Below are positions 15,594 through 23,994 of a stretch of 64,000 nt of DNA, piece by piece. The translations under genes and the position numbers were made by a program. Each line of letters starts with the position of its first letter. Position 1 is the stretch's first letter. Source of the stretch: an uncultured Bacteroidota bacterium. Lineage in GTDB: Bacteria > Bacteroidota > Bacteroidia > Chitinophagales > Chitinophagaceae. The notes below the pieces were generated by a model, which made no database searches, was not told the origin of the DNA, and saw nothing but the letters and a program-made list of their open reading frames with translations. Location of the stretch: assembly GCA_903831575.1 (NCBI GenBank), contig CAIKYB010000002.1, forward strand, positions 48,910 through 112,909, read 5' to 3'.

Positions 15594-18419
15594 ATGCAGA
15601 AAAAATTGTACTTGTTAGATGCTATGGCATTGGTATTTCGTGCCTATTATGCTTTAATCAGAAGCCCTCGTTTCACAAGTAAAGGAAGGAATACCAACTC
15701 CCAATTCGGATTTACCAATACCTTAATTGATTTGATAAATAACCAGAAGCCGACTCATATGGCTGTGTGTTTTGATACCCATGCTCCTACAGAACGCCAC
15801 ATAGATTTTGCAGAATATAAAGCGAATAGACAAGAAGCTCCAGAGGATATCATTTCAGCCATTCCCGATATTAAAAGAATAATCGAAGGGTTTAATATTC
15901 CTGTTGTAGAAATGGATGGATTTGAAGCCGATGATGTCATTGGTACATTAGCCAAACAAGCCGAAAAAGCAGGGTATGATGTTTACATGGTTACTCCTGA
16001 TAAAGACTATGGTCAATTAGTTTCTCAAAAAATAAAAATCTACAAGCCTCCTTATCAGGGAAGTGTACACGAAATTATTGGTCCTGAAGAAATTTGCAAA
16101 AAATGGGATATTGAAAATGTTGACCAGGTGATAGATATGTTGGGAATGATGGGTGATGCGGTAGATAATATTCCTGGTATTCCTGGTATTGGAGAAAAAA
16201 CGGCTGCAAAGTTGTTAAAAGAATATGGAAGCATTGAAAAGGTATTAGCCGATGCAGACAATATCAAAGGTGCTGTTGGTGAAAAGATTCGAAATGGAAA
16301 AGAAAAAGCCATTATGAGTAAAAAGCTGGCGACTATTATTATAAATGTGCCCGTAACTTTTCACGAAGAAGATTTTCGTTTAAAAGAATTACATAAAGAA
16401 AAGCTAACTGAAATTTTCACAGAACTTGAATTTAAATCATTAGGAAAAAGAATATTAGGGGAAGAAATTCAAACAACTACAGAAAGCAAGTCTGTTCAAA
16501 AATCAAATGGACAGATGGATTTGTTTGGCAATGCAGTGGAAGCTCCATTAATGGAAAGTGCTTCATCAGAAAAATCAGAACCATCTTACACTGTTGTTGA
16601 CAAAAACATCAACAATACAAACCACGATTATCAATTAGTAGCAAGCGAAAATGAAATTAAAGACTTAATTGCTAAGCTTGAAAAAGCGGAAGAAATTTGT
16701 TTTGATACAGAAACTACCAATATTGACGCTAATCTTGCAGATCTTGTAGGTATGAGCTTTTCAGTTAAAGCCGGTGAAGCATATTATGTTCCTTGTTCCG
16801 CCGATAGAAGCAATTGTATTGCATTATTAAACAAGTTTAAATTATTGTTTGATGATGAAAACAAAGTATGGATTGGGCAAAACATCAAATATGATTTGCT
16901 ACTATTAAAATGGTATAATATTGAAATCAAAGGAAAGTTTTTTGATACCATGCTCGCGCATTATGTGATAGAGCCAGAAGGAAAAAGAAGTATGGATGTA
17001 CTTAGTGCAAAATATCTCGGATATGAACCCGTGCATATTGTAGACCTCATTGGAAAAAAAGGAAAGAACCAAGGGAATATGCGAGATGTGGAAATAGAAA
17101 AAGTTAAGGAATATGCCGGAGAAGACGCAGATATTACTTTACAACTCAAAAATATTTTTTTACCGCAGATATTAGCTAATCATGTCGATAAGGTTTTTTA
17201 TGAAGTTGAAAATCCGCTAGTAAAAGTGCTTACAGACATGGAGTTTGAAGGCATCAAAGTAGATATGAATTTTTTACATTCCTATTCCAAAGAATTGGAT
17301 AAAGATGCTCGTCATGCTGAAGCATTGGTTTATGAACAAGCGGGTGTAAGATTTAATCTGGCCTCACCAAAACAATTGGGAGAGGTGTTGTTTGATAAAT
17401 TAAAATTAGACCCCAAAGCTAAGAAAACAAAGACAGGGCAATATGCAACAGGTGAAGAAGTCTTGGTTAAATTAGCCAGTCAACATAAAATATGCAACGA
17501 TATTCTCACCTTTAGAGAGTTGACAAAACTTAAATCAACTTATGTCGATGCTTTTCCTTTGTTGATCAATCCTAAAACAGGAAGAGTTCATACAAGCTAT
17601 GCCCAGGCAGTAGCAGTAACGGGTAGGCTTAGTAGCAATAATCCCAATCTTCAAAACATCCCAATAAGAACAGAAAGAGGCAGAGAAATCAGGAAAGCCT
17701 TTATTCCAAGAGATGAGAACCATGTTTTATTTTCTGCAGATTATTCTCAAATCGAATTAAGAATCGTAGCAGCTATAAGCGGAGATGAGAACATGTGCGA
17801 AGCATTTAAAACGGGAAAAGATATCCATACGGCAACTGCTGCAAAAGTGTTTAATGTTGAGGAATCCGAAGTAACCAAAGAAATGCGCTATAAAGCAAAG
17901 AGCGTAAATTTTGGCATTATATATGGACAAGGCGCTTTCGGATTGGCTGAAAATTTAGGCATATCCAGAGCAGAGGCAAAAGAGATTATTGATAATTATA
18001 AAAAGCAATTTCCAAATATTCAAAAATATATGGATGATACTATTGCTTTTGCAAAGGCAAACGGTTATGTGGAAACGCTGATGGGCAGAAAACGCTGGCT
18101 GAAAGATATTACTTCTGCCAATTTCACGGTACGTGGTTTTGCAGAAAGAAATGCTATAAATTCTCCGATACAAGGTACGGCAGCAGATATGATTAAACTG
18201 GCCATGATTAAAATACACGATGCTTTTAAAAAAGAAGGTCTTAAATCTAAAATGATTTTGCAAGTACATGATGAATTGGTATTTGATGTTTTAAAAGAAG
18301 AAATTGAACGCGTAAAATCCATTATAATAGATTGTATGCAGCATGCGCTAAAATTACCCAATGATGTTCCAACGGATGCAGAATTAGGATCAGGACTTAA
18401 TTGGCTAGAAGCGCATTAA
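15594..18419 (+). CDS. polA: DNA polymerase I
   Basis: 941 residues with three domains. (1) 5' nuclease, about 1-290: LLDAMALVFRAYYA, GFEADDVIGTLA, PDKDYGQLV and helix-hairpin-helix GIPGIGEKTAAKLL. (2) 3'-5' exonuclease, about 345-530: CFDTETTNID, NIKYDLLLL and YAGEDAD supply the acidic residues, so proofreading looks intact. (3) Polymerase: motif A SADYSQIELR, motif B RYKAKSVNFGIIYG and motif C QVHDELVFD. It fills repair patches and removes Okazaki primers. A -7-like TATATTTA abuts the ATG. It is probably co-transcribed with the DsbA-like gene 10 bp downstream. Confidence 0.98.
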   Translation: MQKKLYLLDAMALVFRAYYALIRSPRFTSKGRNTNSQFGFTNTLIDLINNQKPTHMAVCFDTHAPTERHIDFAEYKANRQEAPEDIISAIPDIKRIIEGFNIPVVEMDGFEADDVIGTLAKQAEKAGYDVYMVTPDKDYGQLVSQKIKIYKPPYQGSVHEIIGPEEICKKWDIENVDQVIDMLGMMGDAVDNIPGIPGIGEKTAAKLLKEYGSIEKVLADADNIKGAVGEKIRNGKEKAIMSKKLATIIINVPVTFHEEDFRLKELHKEKLTEIFTELEFKSLGKRILGEEIQTTTESKSVQKSNGQMDLFGNAVEAPLMESASSEKSEPSYTVVDKNINNTNHDYQLVASENEIKDLIAKLEKAEEICFDTETTNIDANLADLVGMSFSVKAGEAYYVPCSADRSNCIALLNKFKLLFDDENKVWIGQNIKYDLLLLKWYNIEIKGKFFDTMLAHYVIEPEGKRSMDVLSAKYLGYEPVHIVDLIGKKGKNQGNMRDVEIEKVKEYAGEDADITLQLKNIFLPQILANHVDKVFYEVENPLVKVLTDMEFEGIKVDMNFLHSYSKELDKDARHAEALVYEQAGVRFNLASPKQLGEVLFDKLKLDPKAKKTKTGQYATGEEVLVKLASQHKICNDILTFRELTKLKSTYVDAFPLLINPKTGRVHTSYAQAVAVTGRLSSNNPNLQNIPIRTERGREIRKAFIPRDENHVLFSADYSQIELRIVAAISGDENMCEAFKTGKDIHTATAAKVFNVEESEVTKEMRYKAKSVNFGIIYGQGAFGLAENLGISRAEAKEIIDNYKKQFPNIQKYMDDTIAFAKANGYVETLMGRKRWLKDITSANFTVRGFAERNAINSPIQGTAADMIKLAMIKIHDAFKKEGLKSKMILQVHDELVFDVLKEEIERVKSIIIDCMQHALKLPNDVPTDAELGSGLNWLEAH

Positions 18420-18429
18420 TATTACTCAG

Positions 18430-19077
18430 ATGAACAAACCCCTTTTAATTTATTGTTATGATGCTTATTGCGGCTGGTGTTACGGCTTTAGTGATGTGAT
18501 TGCTAATATTGCTCATACATTTAAAGATCAACTTGATGTAGAAGTGCTGAGTGGAGGAATGATACTGCCAGAAAAACCTGTACACATCAAGGTTAGTGCT
18601 GATTTTATTGCAAAAGCATACATAGGAGTTGAAGAAACCACAGGTAAAAAATTCGGACAAGATTATTTGTGGCATATTTTTAATGCCGATGAAAGTGACT
18701 GGTACCCTAATTCCGAAAAGCCAGCAATAGCGATGTGTATTTTTAAGGAATATTATCCTAACAGAGTTATAGAATTTGCTACCGACTTACAATATGCACT
18801 CCATTATGAAGGAAGAGATTTAACAGACAATGAAGCCTATCGCCATCTATTAGAAAAGTATAGCATCAATGAAGATGCTTTTTATGAAAAATTATCAAGC
18901 GAAGAATATAAAGACAACGCCCAATATGAATTTTCATTAGTAAAGCAATTACAAGTAGAGGGGTATCCTACAGTATTTATCCAAACTAAAGAATCAAGCT
19001 TTCACATGATAGCAAGAGGTTTTACAGAAGAAGCAGTATTAACGGAGAGAATAAATAATTTATTAAAATCTCTTTAA
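18430..19077 (+). CDS. DsbA-family thioredoxin-fold protein
   Basis: 215 residues with no signal peptide, so probably cytosolic. The active site YCGWC (Cys14, Cys17) sits at the end of the first strand, as in FrnE/DsbA-like oxidoreductases; the helical insertion follows (residues about 60-170), then GYPTVFIQ with the cis-Pro loop. Such proteins act as disulfide oxidoreductases or, in the related HCCA isomerases, as GSH-dependent isomerases; the CxxC favours redox activity. It follows polA by 10 bp and its stop is 1 bp from the convergent DUF1801 gene. Substrate unknown. Confidence 0.82.
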   Translation: MNKPLLIYCYDAYCGWCYGFSDVIANIAHTFKDQLDVEVLSGGMILPEKPVHIKVSADFIAKAYIGVEETTGKKFGQDYLWHIFNADESDWYPNSEKPAIAMCIFKEYYPNRVIEFATDLQYALHYEGRDLTDNEAYRHLLEKYSINEDAFYEKLSSEEYKDNAQYEFSLVKQLQVEGYPTVFIQTKESSFHMIARGFTEEAVLTERINNLLKSL

Positions 19078-19078
19078 A

Positions 19079-19537
19079 CTATTTTTTCTGCAGGTTCTTT
19101 TCGTAACAAACAATCCATTCATCTGCACTCATTTTTGCGACTAGCTCACCAATTAACTCAAATGGAATTTGCTCGGGCTTTTTAAATCTGATACAGCTTT
19201 TGCCTATATCTAATTTGCCCTTTACTCGTTGTGCATATTCTTGAGTAAACCATTCCATTAATACGGGGTTAGCATACAGACCCATGTGATACAATGAAAT
19301 AAAATTTTTCTGAGACGCAAGCATCATAAAAGGCAGTGGTTGTTTAGGATCGCAGTGGTATCCATTAGGGTATATACTATGCGGCACACAATAAGCAATC
19401 ATGCCGTAGCTGATATTTTCTTCAACACCCTTGGATAAATTTTTTAGAATAAATTTTCTTAGTTTTTCAATCGGGTCTTTTCTCTCTTCAGACAACTCTT
19501 TTAAATAGGCATCAATTGTGGTGGCTTTAGATTGCAT
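19079..19537 (-). CDS. DUF1801 domain protein
   Basis: 152 residues. TIDAYLKELSEERKDPIEKLRKFI, then ENISYGMIAYCVP, FISLYHMGLY and DIGKSCIRFKKPEQIPFELIGELV fit DUF1801 (YdhG-like, frataxin-like fold; the Bacillus relatives were described as iron chaperones). No signal peptide or membrane segment. It is divergent from nothing close: the upstream neighbour on the same strand is the 41-residue membrane peptide 17 bp away, so it may be the last gene of the arsR unit. Role unknown. Confidence 0.8.
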   Translation of the reverse strand: MQSKATTIDAYLKELSEERKDPIEKLRKFILKNLSKGVEENISYGMIAYCVPHSIYPNGYHCDPKQPLPFMMLASQKNFISLYHMGLYANPVLMEWFTQEYAQRVKGKLDIGKSCIRFKKPEQIPFELIGELVAKMSADEWIVCYEKNLQKK

Positions 19538-19554
19538 AATTTACTTAATATTTT

Positions 19555-19680
19555 TTAAAAAAACAGCCATAATAAATTCATAATAGTAAATCTTGGATCA
19601 AAACCAAAAATCATGTTGAGCAATATAATTGCCATTGTAATTACAATGGGCTTTTTGTATTTAATTAAAAAGAACTTCAT
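19555..19680 (-). CDS. 41-residue single-pass membrane peptide linked to arsR
   Basis: A short ORF of 42 codons including stop: MKFFLIKYKKPIVITMAIIL then LNMIFGFDPRFTIMNLLWLFF. It starts 1 bp after the stop of the ArsR-family gene. The KYKK positive cluster followed by a hydrophobic helix predicts an N-in membrane anchor; the second half is also hydrophobic around a polar FDPRF turn. Codon use looks like the neighbours. I do not recognise a family with certainty. Its tight placement after arsR suggests it is a real, co-expressed gene, possibly acting in metal or metalloid response. Confidence 0.55.
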   Translation of the reverse strand: MKFFLIKYKKPIVITMAIILLNMIFGFDPRFTIMNLLWLFF

Positions 19681-19681
19681 G

Positions 19682-20002
19682 TTATTTTGAATTTAGACTT
19701 AATTTAAATTTCAAATTAAAATAGTTTCTTACTCGCACTATATTGTCTTTATGTAAAGAGTAACTAAATGTATTTTCTTTGAACTCTCCCCAAATAATAT
19801 TAGCGTCCAATAAAACCTGAAAATGTTGCCATATGGTGGCTCTTGAAAGTGGAAGTAGCCCTATTAGCTCCTCGCAAATACATTCTTCATTCGTAATTAT
19901 ATATTCCACAATGCCTACTCTGGCCGGGTGAGCAAAAGCTTTGCAAAGAGCAGCAATTTTTTTTTGAGCAGGAGGGAAGAAGTTGGTTTTAGAAGCGCCC
20001 AT
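19682..20002 (-). CDS. ArsR/SmtB-family winged-helix regulator
   Basis: 106 residues from the ATG at 20002; the frame is open to 20080, but the longer form would run through the palindromic operator region, so the shorter start is preferred. The helix-turn-helix is ELIGLLPLSRATIWQHFQVLLDANII. Just before it, NEECICEEL carries a CxC pair (Cys41, Cys43), matching the ELCVCDL metal-binding site of arsenic-type ArsR, although the third Cys of the E. coli protein is absent. It likely represses its own unit and releases DNA on binding a thiophilic metal or metalloid. Target site candidates are the TGCAATATTGCA palindromes just upstream. Confidence 0.85.
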   Translation of the reverse strand: MGASKTNFFPPAQKKIAALCKAFAHPARVGIVEYIITNEECICEELIGLLPLSRATIWQHFQVLLDANIIWGEFKENTFSYSLHKDNIVRVRNYFNLKFKLSLNSK

Positions 20003-20019
20003 AGTTTGTTGTGTCTGTT

Positions 20020-20053
20020 TTTTGATTTTGCAATATTGCAATATTACGAATAC
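20020..20053 (-). promoter_or_regulatory. arsR promoter/operator with overlapping ATATTGC repeats
   Basis: Minus strand reads GTATTCG, then TAATATTGCAATATTGC, then AAAATCAAAA, ending about 18 nt before the arsR ATG. TGCAATATTGCA (20029-20040) is a perfect palindrome, and the ATATTGC unit is repeated at 8-bp spacing. The position over the likely -7 region suits autoregulation by ArsR. A 26-bp relative lacking one 8-bp unit lies at 43038-43063. Confidence 0.5.
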
Positions 20054-20134
20054 CCAAAATGAACATAGCAATTTCCCCACTAAAGTTTCTTCATCCTAAC
20101 GCTAATTTTCTTTAGTCAACAAAATCCCTCAACC

Positions 20135-20452
20135 TCATATCTTCATGTTCAAAGACATCCAACCACCACCATTATAAACTTCCATATATCCCTCGCTTTT
20201 TAAAATACTTTTAGCCGAAGCGCTTCTCATTCCAGAAGCGCAACATGTTATTATCGGCAAGTTTTTATCTTTCAACTTTCCTAGATTATTTCTCAGCTGA
20301 TCAACAGGTATATTGATTGAATCTTTGATACATCCAGATGAGTATTCACCTTTGCTTCTAACGTCTAGAATGATAGCTCCATTCTTTATCAATTCTGAAT
20401 AATTCGTTTTTGGAGCTAATCCAAATAGTTGTTTAATAAATTGTATCATCAT
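20135..20452 (-). CDS. Single-domain rhodanese
   Basis: 105 residues. Rhodanese fold with GAIILDVRSKGEYSSGCI and the active-site loop CCASGMRS (catalytic Cys71 in CxxGxR; an extra Cys70 precedes it). The N-terminal IQFIKQLFGLAPK is a short amphipathic stretch rather than a cleaved signal. Such proteins transfer sulfane sulfur between thiols in the cytosol. It lies 11 bp after the TonB-dependent receptor and 132 bp before the arsR start on the same strand. Context suggests a thiol or metalloid stress link, but this is inference. Confidence 0.85.
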   Translation of the reverse strand: MMIQFIKQLFGLAPKTNYSELIKNGAIILDVRSKGEYSSGCIKDSINIPVDQLRNNLGKLKDKNLPIITCCASGMRSASAKSILKSEGYMEVYNGGGWMSLNMKI

Positions 20453-20463
20453 TATTTTTATAA

Positions 20464-23307
20464 TTAGTAACTAGAGGGATATCCAACCTTTGGAATAAAA
20501 TCATCTTTAGCTTCTGATTTAGCTGGTTTACCAAAGTTTTTTAGATTATAACTGAATGTCAACATATAATACTGTTGTAACACTTCACTTCTGGAATCTT
20601 CCAAATAAGTATTAGTAACTGTCCTGCTTACACTTTGATTTTGTTTTAGGATATCGAAAACTGACAATTTAATTTCACCAGTTTTATTTTTGAAGAATTT
20701 CTTTCCAACAGCTGCATTCCACAAGGTAAAATTTCTGTCGTAACCAGCAGAAAGGCCTTTAAAGATTTGGTGATTGAAATCATTTTGCACAAACCAACCT
20801 GAATTGCTTAGTAAGTTAAAAGCCACATTGATGTTATGATTAACATAGTTATTGTTTGATAATGTTCCGCCAACAGTTTGTGCTTTATTGATGTTTGCAT
20901 TATAGGTAATATTATAATCTACATATTCATTGATATTACTTACAAACCCCAAACCTAGATTATACAGATAGGTGTTTGTGGATGTCAAAATTGAATTAAT
21001 CATACCAGGCATTTTTGTATAAACCATACTCGAAGTTAAATTCACTGTTGACTTAATCCATTTTACTGGCAAACTATAAGTAAAAGATGAACGAAACATT
21101 AAATATCCATCAAGATTCAATGGCTTAGATAATTGTGAACCTTGTTTGAGGATAATTCCATTTTCAAGTGTGGAATCATTTGCTGCGATGTAAGTAGCAT
21201 TAGAAATATTATTGTCAGATTTCTGAATAAAGAAGTTCGCGAATATACTTTTGTTTGTTTTGGTATTTGTATAGCTGAAACGGCTTCCAGTGTATTGCGT
21301 TAGTGATTGTTTGAGCTCTTTATTTCCAATGCTTATATTTAAAGGGTTGCTTAAATTATAAACATCCTGCAATTGTGTAATTGTAGGGAAGTTGACATTT
21401 GCTCTGTAAAAGGCTCTAATGTTAGCATATTTATTTATTTTTTTTCTCCAGTAAGCATAAGGTATAAAATTGGAGAAGCTGCGCTTTAATAAAATACTAT
21501 TTGGAGTAATGCGCTCACTACTAAATTGTGCTTGTTGGTAATTAATATTGATGCCTAACTGCTCGTCTCTACTTCTATTAAACCTATAAGTAACACCTCC
21601 GTTTTGTGTTACAATTTTATTTTGAAATTGATTAGATAATGTGGAATCATATTTTGTATAGGCTTGTCCATCATAACCAAAAGTTTTTTGATCAGCATTG
21701 TTTGTTTGTACAGATGGATTATATTCAAATTGAAACTGACCTCTTCCTTTTTTACCGACAGGTTCATTATAGGTCAAGCTTCCTCCAATGGTTGAGCCAT
21801 TTGATTTATTATCGATGTATTGTTGTTGAAGCGAATCGGTTGGAGGATTGCCAGTTAAATCGAAGAATTTATAATCTGCATAGATATCAGTTGAGCCATT
21901 GTTTTTGGTGAATGCAGTATTAAAACCCATTGTAAATATCCGGTTCTTCTTTTTGAAAGAATGTCGAAATAATAAATTGTTTTTAATATTATAACCGTCT
22001 TTGTTTTTCCCCGTTAAAGCATTAGAGTTAGATAAAGAGTCGTCGACATTAATATAACTGAGAGCAGTACCCGAAGAATTATATTTATTAGATTGGAAGC
22101 TGATGTTCGGAATGACGAAAAGCATATTATTGGTATCAATCTTGTATTCAATTCTGGCATTGATTCTGTGATTAAAGTTATCAGAAAATGCATCTCCTCT
22201 TTTATAATTATTGAGGTTGCCTTCGAATATTTTTGTGTTGGTAACAGACTGATTGTTGTTTCTTGTTTCATTAAAAAAGTAACTGGCTGCAATAGTTGCT
22301 CTTTTCCCTAACTTATCACTGTAATTAATGCCAATAGCGTTTGTAATACTAATACCACTAGTCAAATCAATGCTAAAACTTTCAGCAGGTGCCCCAGGTC
22401 CACGGAACCTATTGTTATCAGTTGATGGCTTGCTTCCAGTTAATCCTAAAAAATCCTGAGAACCAAAATTTTGCTGATTGATATTATTAAAATTACCCAC
22501 TAAAGAAATTCTTCTGTCTTTATTAAAAAAGCTCATATTCCCACCAGCACTATAAGTATTGTTTGTGCCAACGCCTGCGAATACACGACCGAATTGTGAA
22601 TTATTGATGCCTGCTTTAGTAATGATGTTGATTGATTTTTGCGAATTTCCATCATCAATTCCAGTCATTTGCGACTGGTCACTCATTTTATCAAAAACCT
22701 GGATTTTATCCACTGCTACAGCAGGAATATTTTTTAAAGCAGAAGTAGCATCATCTCCAAAAAAGTCTTTACCATCAACAGTTACTTTTTTTACCTGTTC
22801 GCCATGTGCCGTAATAGCACCTTTGTTATCAATAGTAATGCCGGGCATTTTCTTTACTAAGTCTTCTGTTGTTGCATCAGGGTTTACTTGATATTGTTTA
22901 GCATTATATTGAGAAGTGTCATCTTTTTGAACAATTGCCGCGCCTTTTGACACCACGGTTACATTTTCCAACTCATTGCCTCCTTTTTCCAGTATAATAG
23001 TTCCAATATTTTGTTCAGCTTGTTCAATTATTTTTATAGTCTTTTTAATGGTTTTATATCCAATGGAAGTTATTTTTAAATGAATCGTTCCGGAAGGAGG
23101 ACTTAAAATCTCAAATTCTCCATTATTATTAGTGATTGTTGTGTTGTTTTTGCTACTGTCTTTTTCAAGATAATAGTGCACTGTAGCCCCATTAACTAGA
23201 GAATTGCTGAATTTTTCAGTAACAACACCATAAATTTTTATGTTTTGTGCCAATGTGCTGAATCCGAAAAATAACATTATAAATAGAGGGGTAATGATTT
23301 TTGTCAT
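20464..23307 (-). CDS. TonB-dependent receptor-like outer-membrane protein
   Basis: 947 residues. Signal peptide (LFIMLFFGFSTLAQ), a carboxypeptidase-regulatory-like beta-sandwich (about 25-105, IYGVVTEKFSNSLVNGATV), a plug-like region (about 115-225: VKKMPGITIDNKGAITAHGEQVKKVTVDGKDFFGDDATSA region) and a large Asn/Tyr-rich beta-barrel. The plug phrase GDDATSALKNIPAVAVDKIQV and QMTGIDDGNSQKSINI are typical of the OMP_b-brl family common in Bacteroidota. It is not SusC-like (no SusD partner). Possibly imports or senses a peptide or metal complex with TonB-ExbBD energy; the ligand is unknown. Rhodanese follows 11 bp downstream. Confidence 0.85.
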   Translation of the reverse strand: MTKIITPLFIMLFFGFSTLAQNIKIYGVVTEKFSNSLVNGATVHYYLEKDSSKNNTTITNNNGEFEILSPPSGTIHLKITSIGYKTIKKTIKIIEQAEQNIGTIILEKGGNELENVTVVSKGAAIVQKDDTSQYNAKQYQVNPDATTEDLVKKMPGITIDNKGAITAHGEQVKKVTVDGKDFFGDDATSALKNIPAVAVDKIQVFDKMSDQSQMTGIDDGNSQKSINIITKAGINNSQFGRVFAGVGTNNTYSAGGNMSFFNKDRRISLVGNFNNINQQNFGSQDFLGLTGSKPSTDNNRFRGPGAPAESFSIDLTSGISITNAIGINYSDKLGKRATIAASYFFNETRNNNQSVTNTKIFEGNLNNYKRGDAFSDNFNHRINARIEYKIDTNNMLFVIPNISFQSNKYNSSGTALSYINVDDSLSNSNALTGKNKDGYNIKNNLLFRHSFKKKNRIFTMGFNTAFTKNNGSTDIYADYKFFDLTGNPPTDSLQQQYIDNKSNGSTIGGSLTYNEPVGKKGRGQFQFEYNPSVQTNNADQKTFGYDGQAYTKYDSTLSNQFQNKIVTQNGGVTYRFNRSRDEQLGININYQQAQFSSERITPNSILLKRSFSNFIPYAYWRKKINKYANIRAFYRANVNFPTITQLQDVYNLSNPLNISIGNKELKQSLTQYTGSRFSYTNTKTNKSIFANFFIQKSDNNISNATYIAANDSTLENGIILKQGSQLSKPLNLDGYLMFRSSFTYSLPVKWIKSTVNLTSSMVYTKMPGMINSILTSTNTYLYNLGLGFVSNINEYVDYNITYNANINKAQTVGGTLSNNNYVNHNINVAFNLLSNSGWFVQNDFNHQIFKGLSAGYDRNFTLWNAAVGKKFFKNKTGEIKLSVFDILKQNQSVSRTVTNTYLEDSRSEVLQQYYMLTFSYNLKNFGKPAKSEAKDDFIPKVGYPSSY

Positions 23308-23410
23308 GTTGATTTGTATTCTTATATGAGGTTGTTTTTTTGTAATTATTTTATTTTTTGAAATGGGCTATGTAATATTTAAGAATTATATTGCACACCT
23401 AAATTTTTTT

Positions 23411-23932
23411 ATGGATTATAACAAGTTAGTAGCTGTAACCGGGCTTAGCGGTTTGTTTGAATTGGTTTCTTCGAAAGCAGATGGCGGCATTGTTCGTTCT
23501 CTGGACGACAAAAGTACCAAATTTGTAAGTAATAGAGTACATACTTTCTCTCATTTGGAAAGCATCGAGGTTTTTACAATGAGTGAGAATGTTAATTTAT
23601 CGGATGTTTTTATTGCAATGAAAAATAGCAATGAAAAAATGCCTGATGCAAATAATGCTAAAGACGTAAAGTCATATTTTCAAAAAGTCTATTCTAATAT
23701 GGATTTTGAAAGAGTGTATGGAAGTGATATGAAGAAGATGATAAAATGGATGGAAATATTAAATAATAACAATATTGAAATTAAATTATCAGATGCTTCT
23801 GGCGAAGATGCTGTAACTGAACAAGCAGTAGAAAAGAAAACTACAACGGCAGGAAAAGGCGGCGCACCAAAAACAGCAGCAGTAAAAAGTGCACCACCCA
23901 AAAAAATAAATACGCCTAGGAAAATGGCATAA
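23411..23932 (+). CDS. DUF5606 domain protein
   Basis: 173 residues from the ATG at 23411; the frame is open from 23363, but the family begins with (M)DYNKLVAVTGLSGLFEL, which fixes the start. The N-terminal 60 residues (GLFELVSSKADGGIVRSLDD, HTFSHLESIEVFTM) form the DUF5606 domain; the middle NAKDVKSYFQKVYSNMDFERVYGSDMKKMIKW resembles the DUF6852 segment that accompanies it. The C-terminal 40 residues are an Ala/Lys/Pro-rich basic tail, likely disordered and possibly nucleic-acid binding. No known function. A strong terminator follows. Confidence 0.82.
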   Translation: MDYNKLVAVTGLSGLFELVSSKADGGIVRSLDDKSTKFVSNRVHTFSHLESIEVFTMSENVNLSDVFIAMKNSNEKMPDANNAKDVKSYFQKVYSNMDFERVYGSDMKKMIKWMEILNNNNIEIKLSDASGEDAVTEQAVEKKTTTAGKGGAPKTAAVKSAPPKKINTPRKMA

Positions 23933-23972
23933 TGAACAAAGATTACATACCATATTATTAATAACATAAATT

Positions 23973-23992
23973 CCGCCTCAGGCGGTTTTTTT
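23973..23992 (+). terminator. Intrinsic terminator, abutting the next start codon
   Basis: CCGCCTCAGGCGG forms a 6-bp G+C stem with a one-base loop centre (effectively CCGCC/GGCGG with a short loop) and is followed by seven T residues. It terminates the DUF5606 transcript. The T-run ends only 2 nt before the ATG of oligoendopeptidase F. Confidence 0.75.
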
Positions 23993-23994
23993 CT

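Noticed and set aside
20003..20080. Longer ArsR protein starting at 20080
   Set aside because: The extra 26 residues are encoded by the palindromic promoter region and lack similarity to ArsR N-termini.
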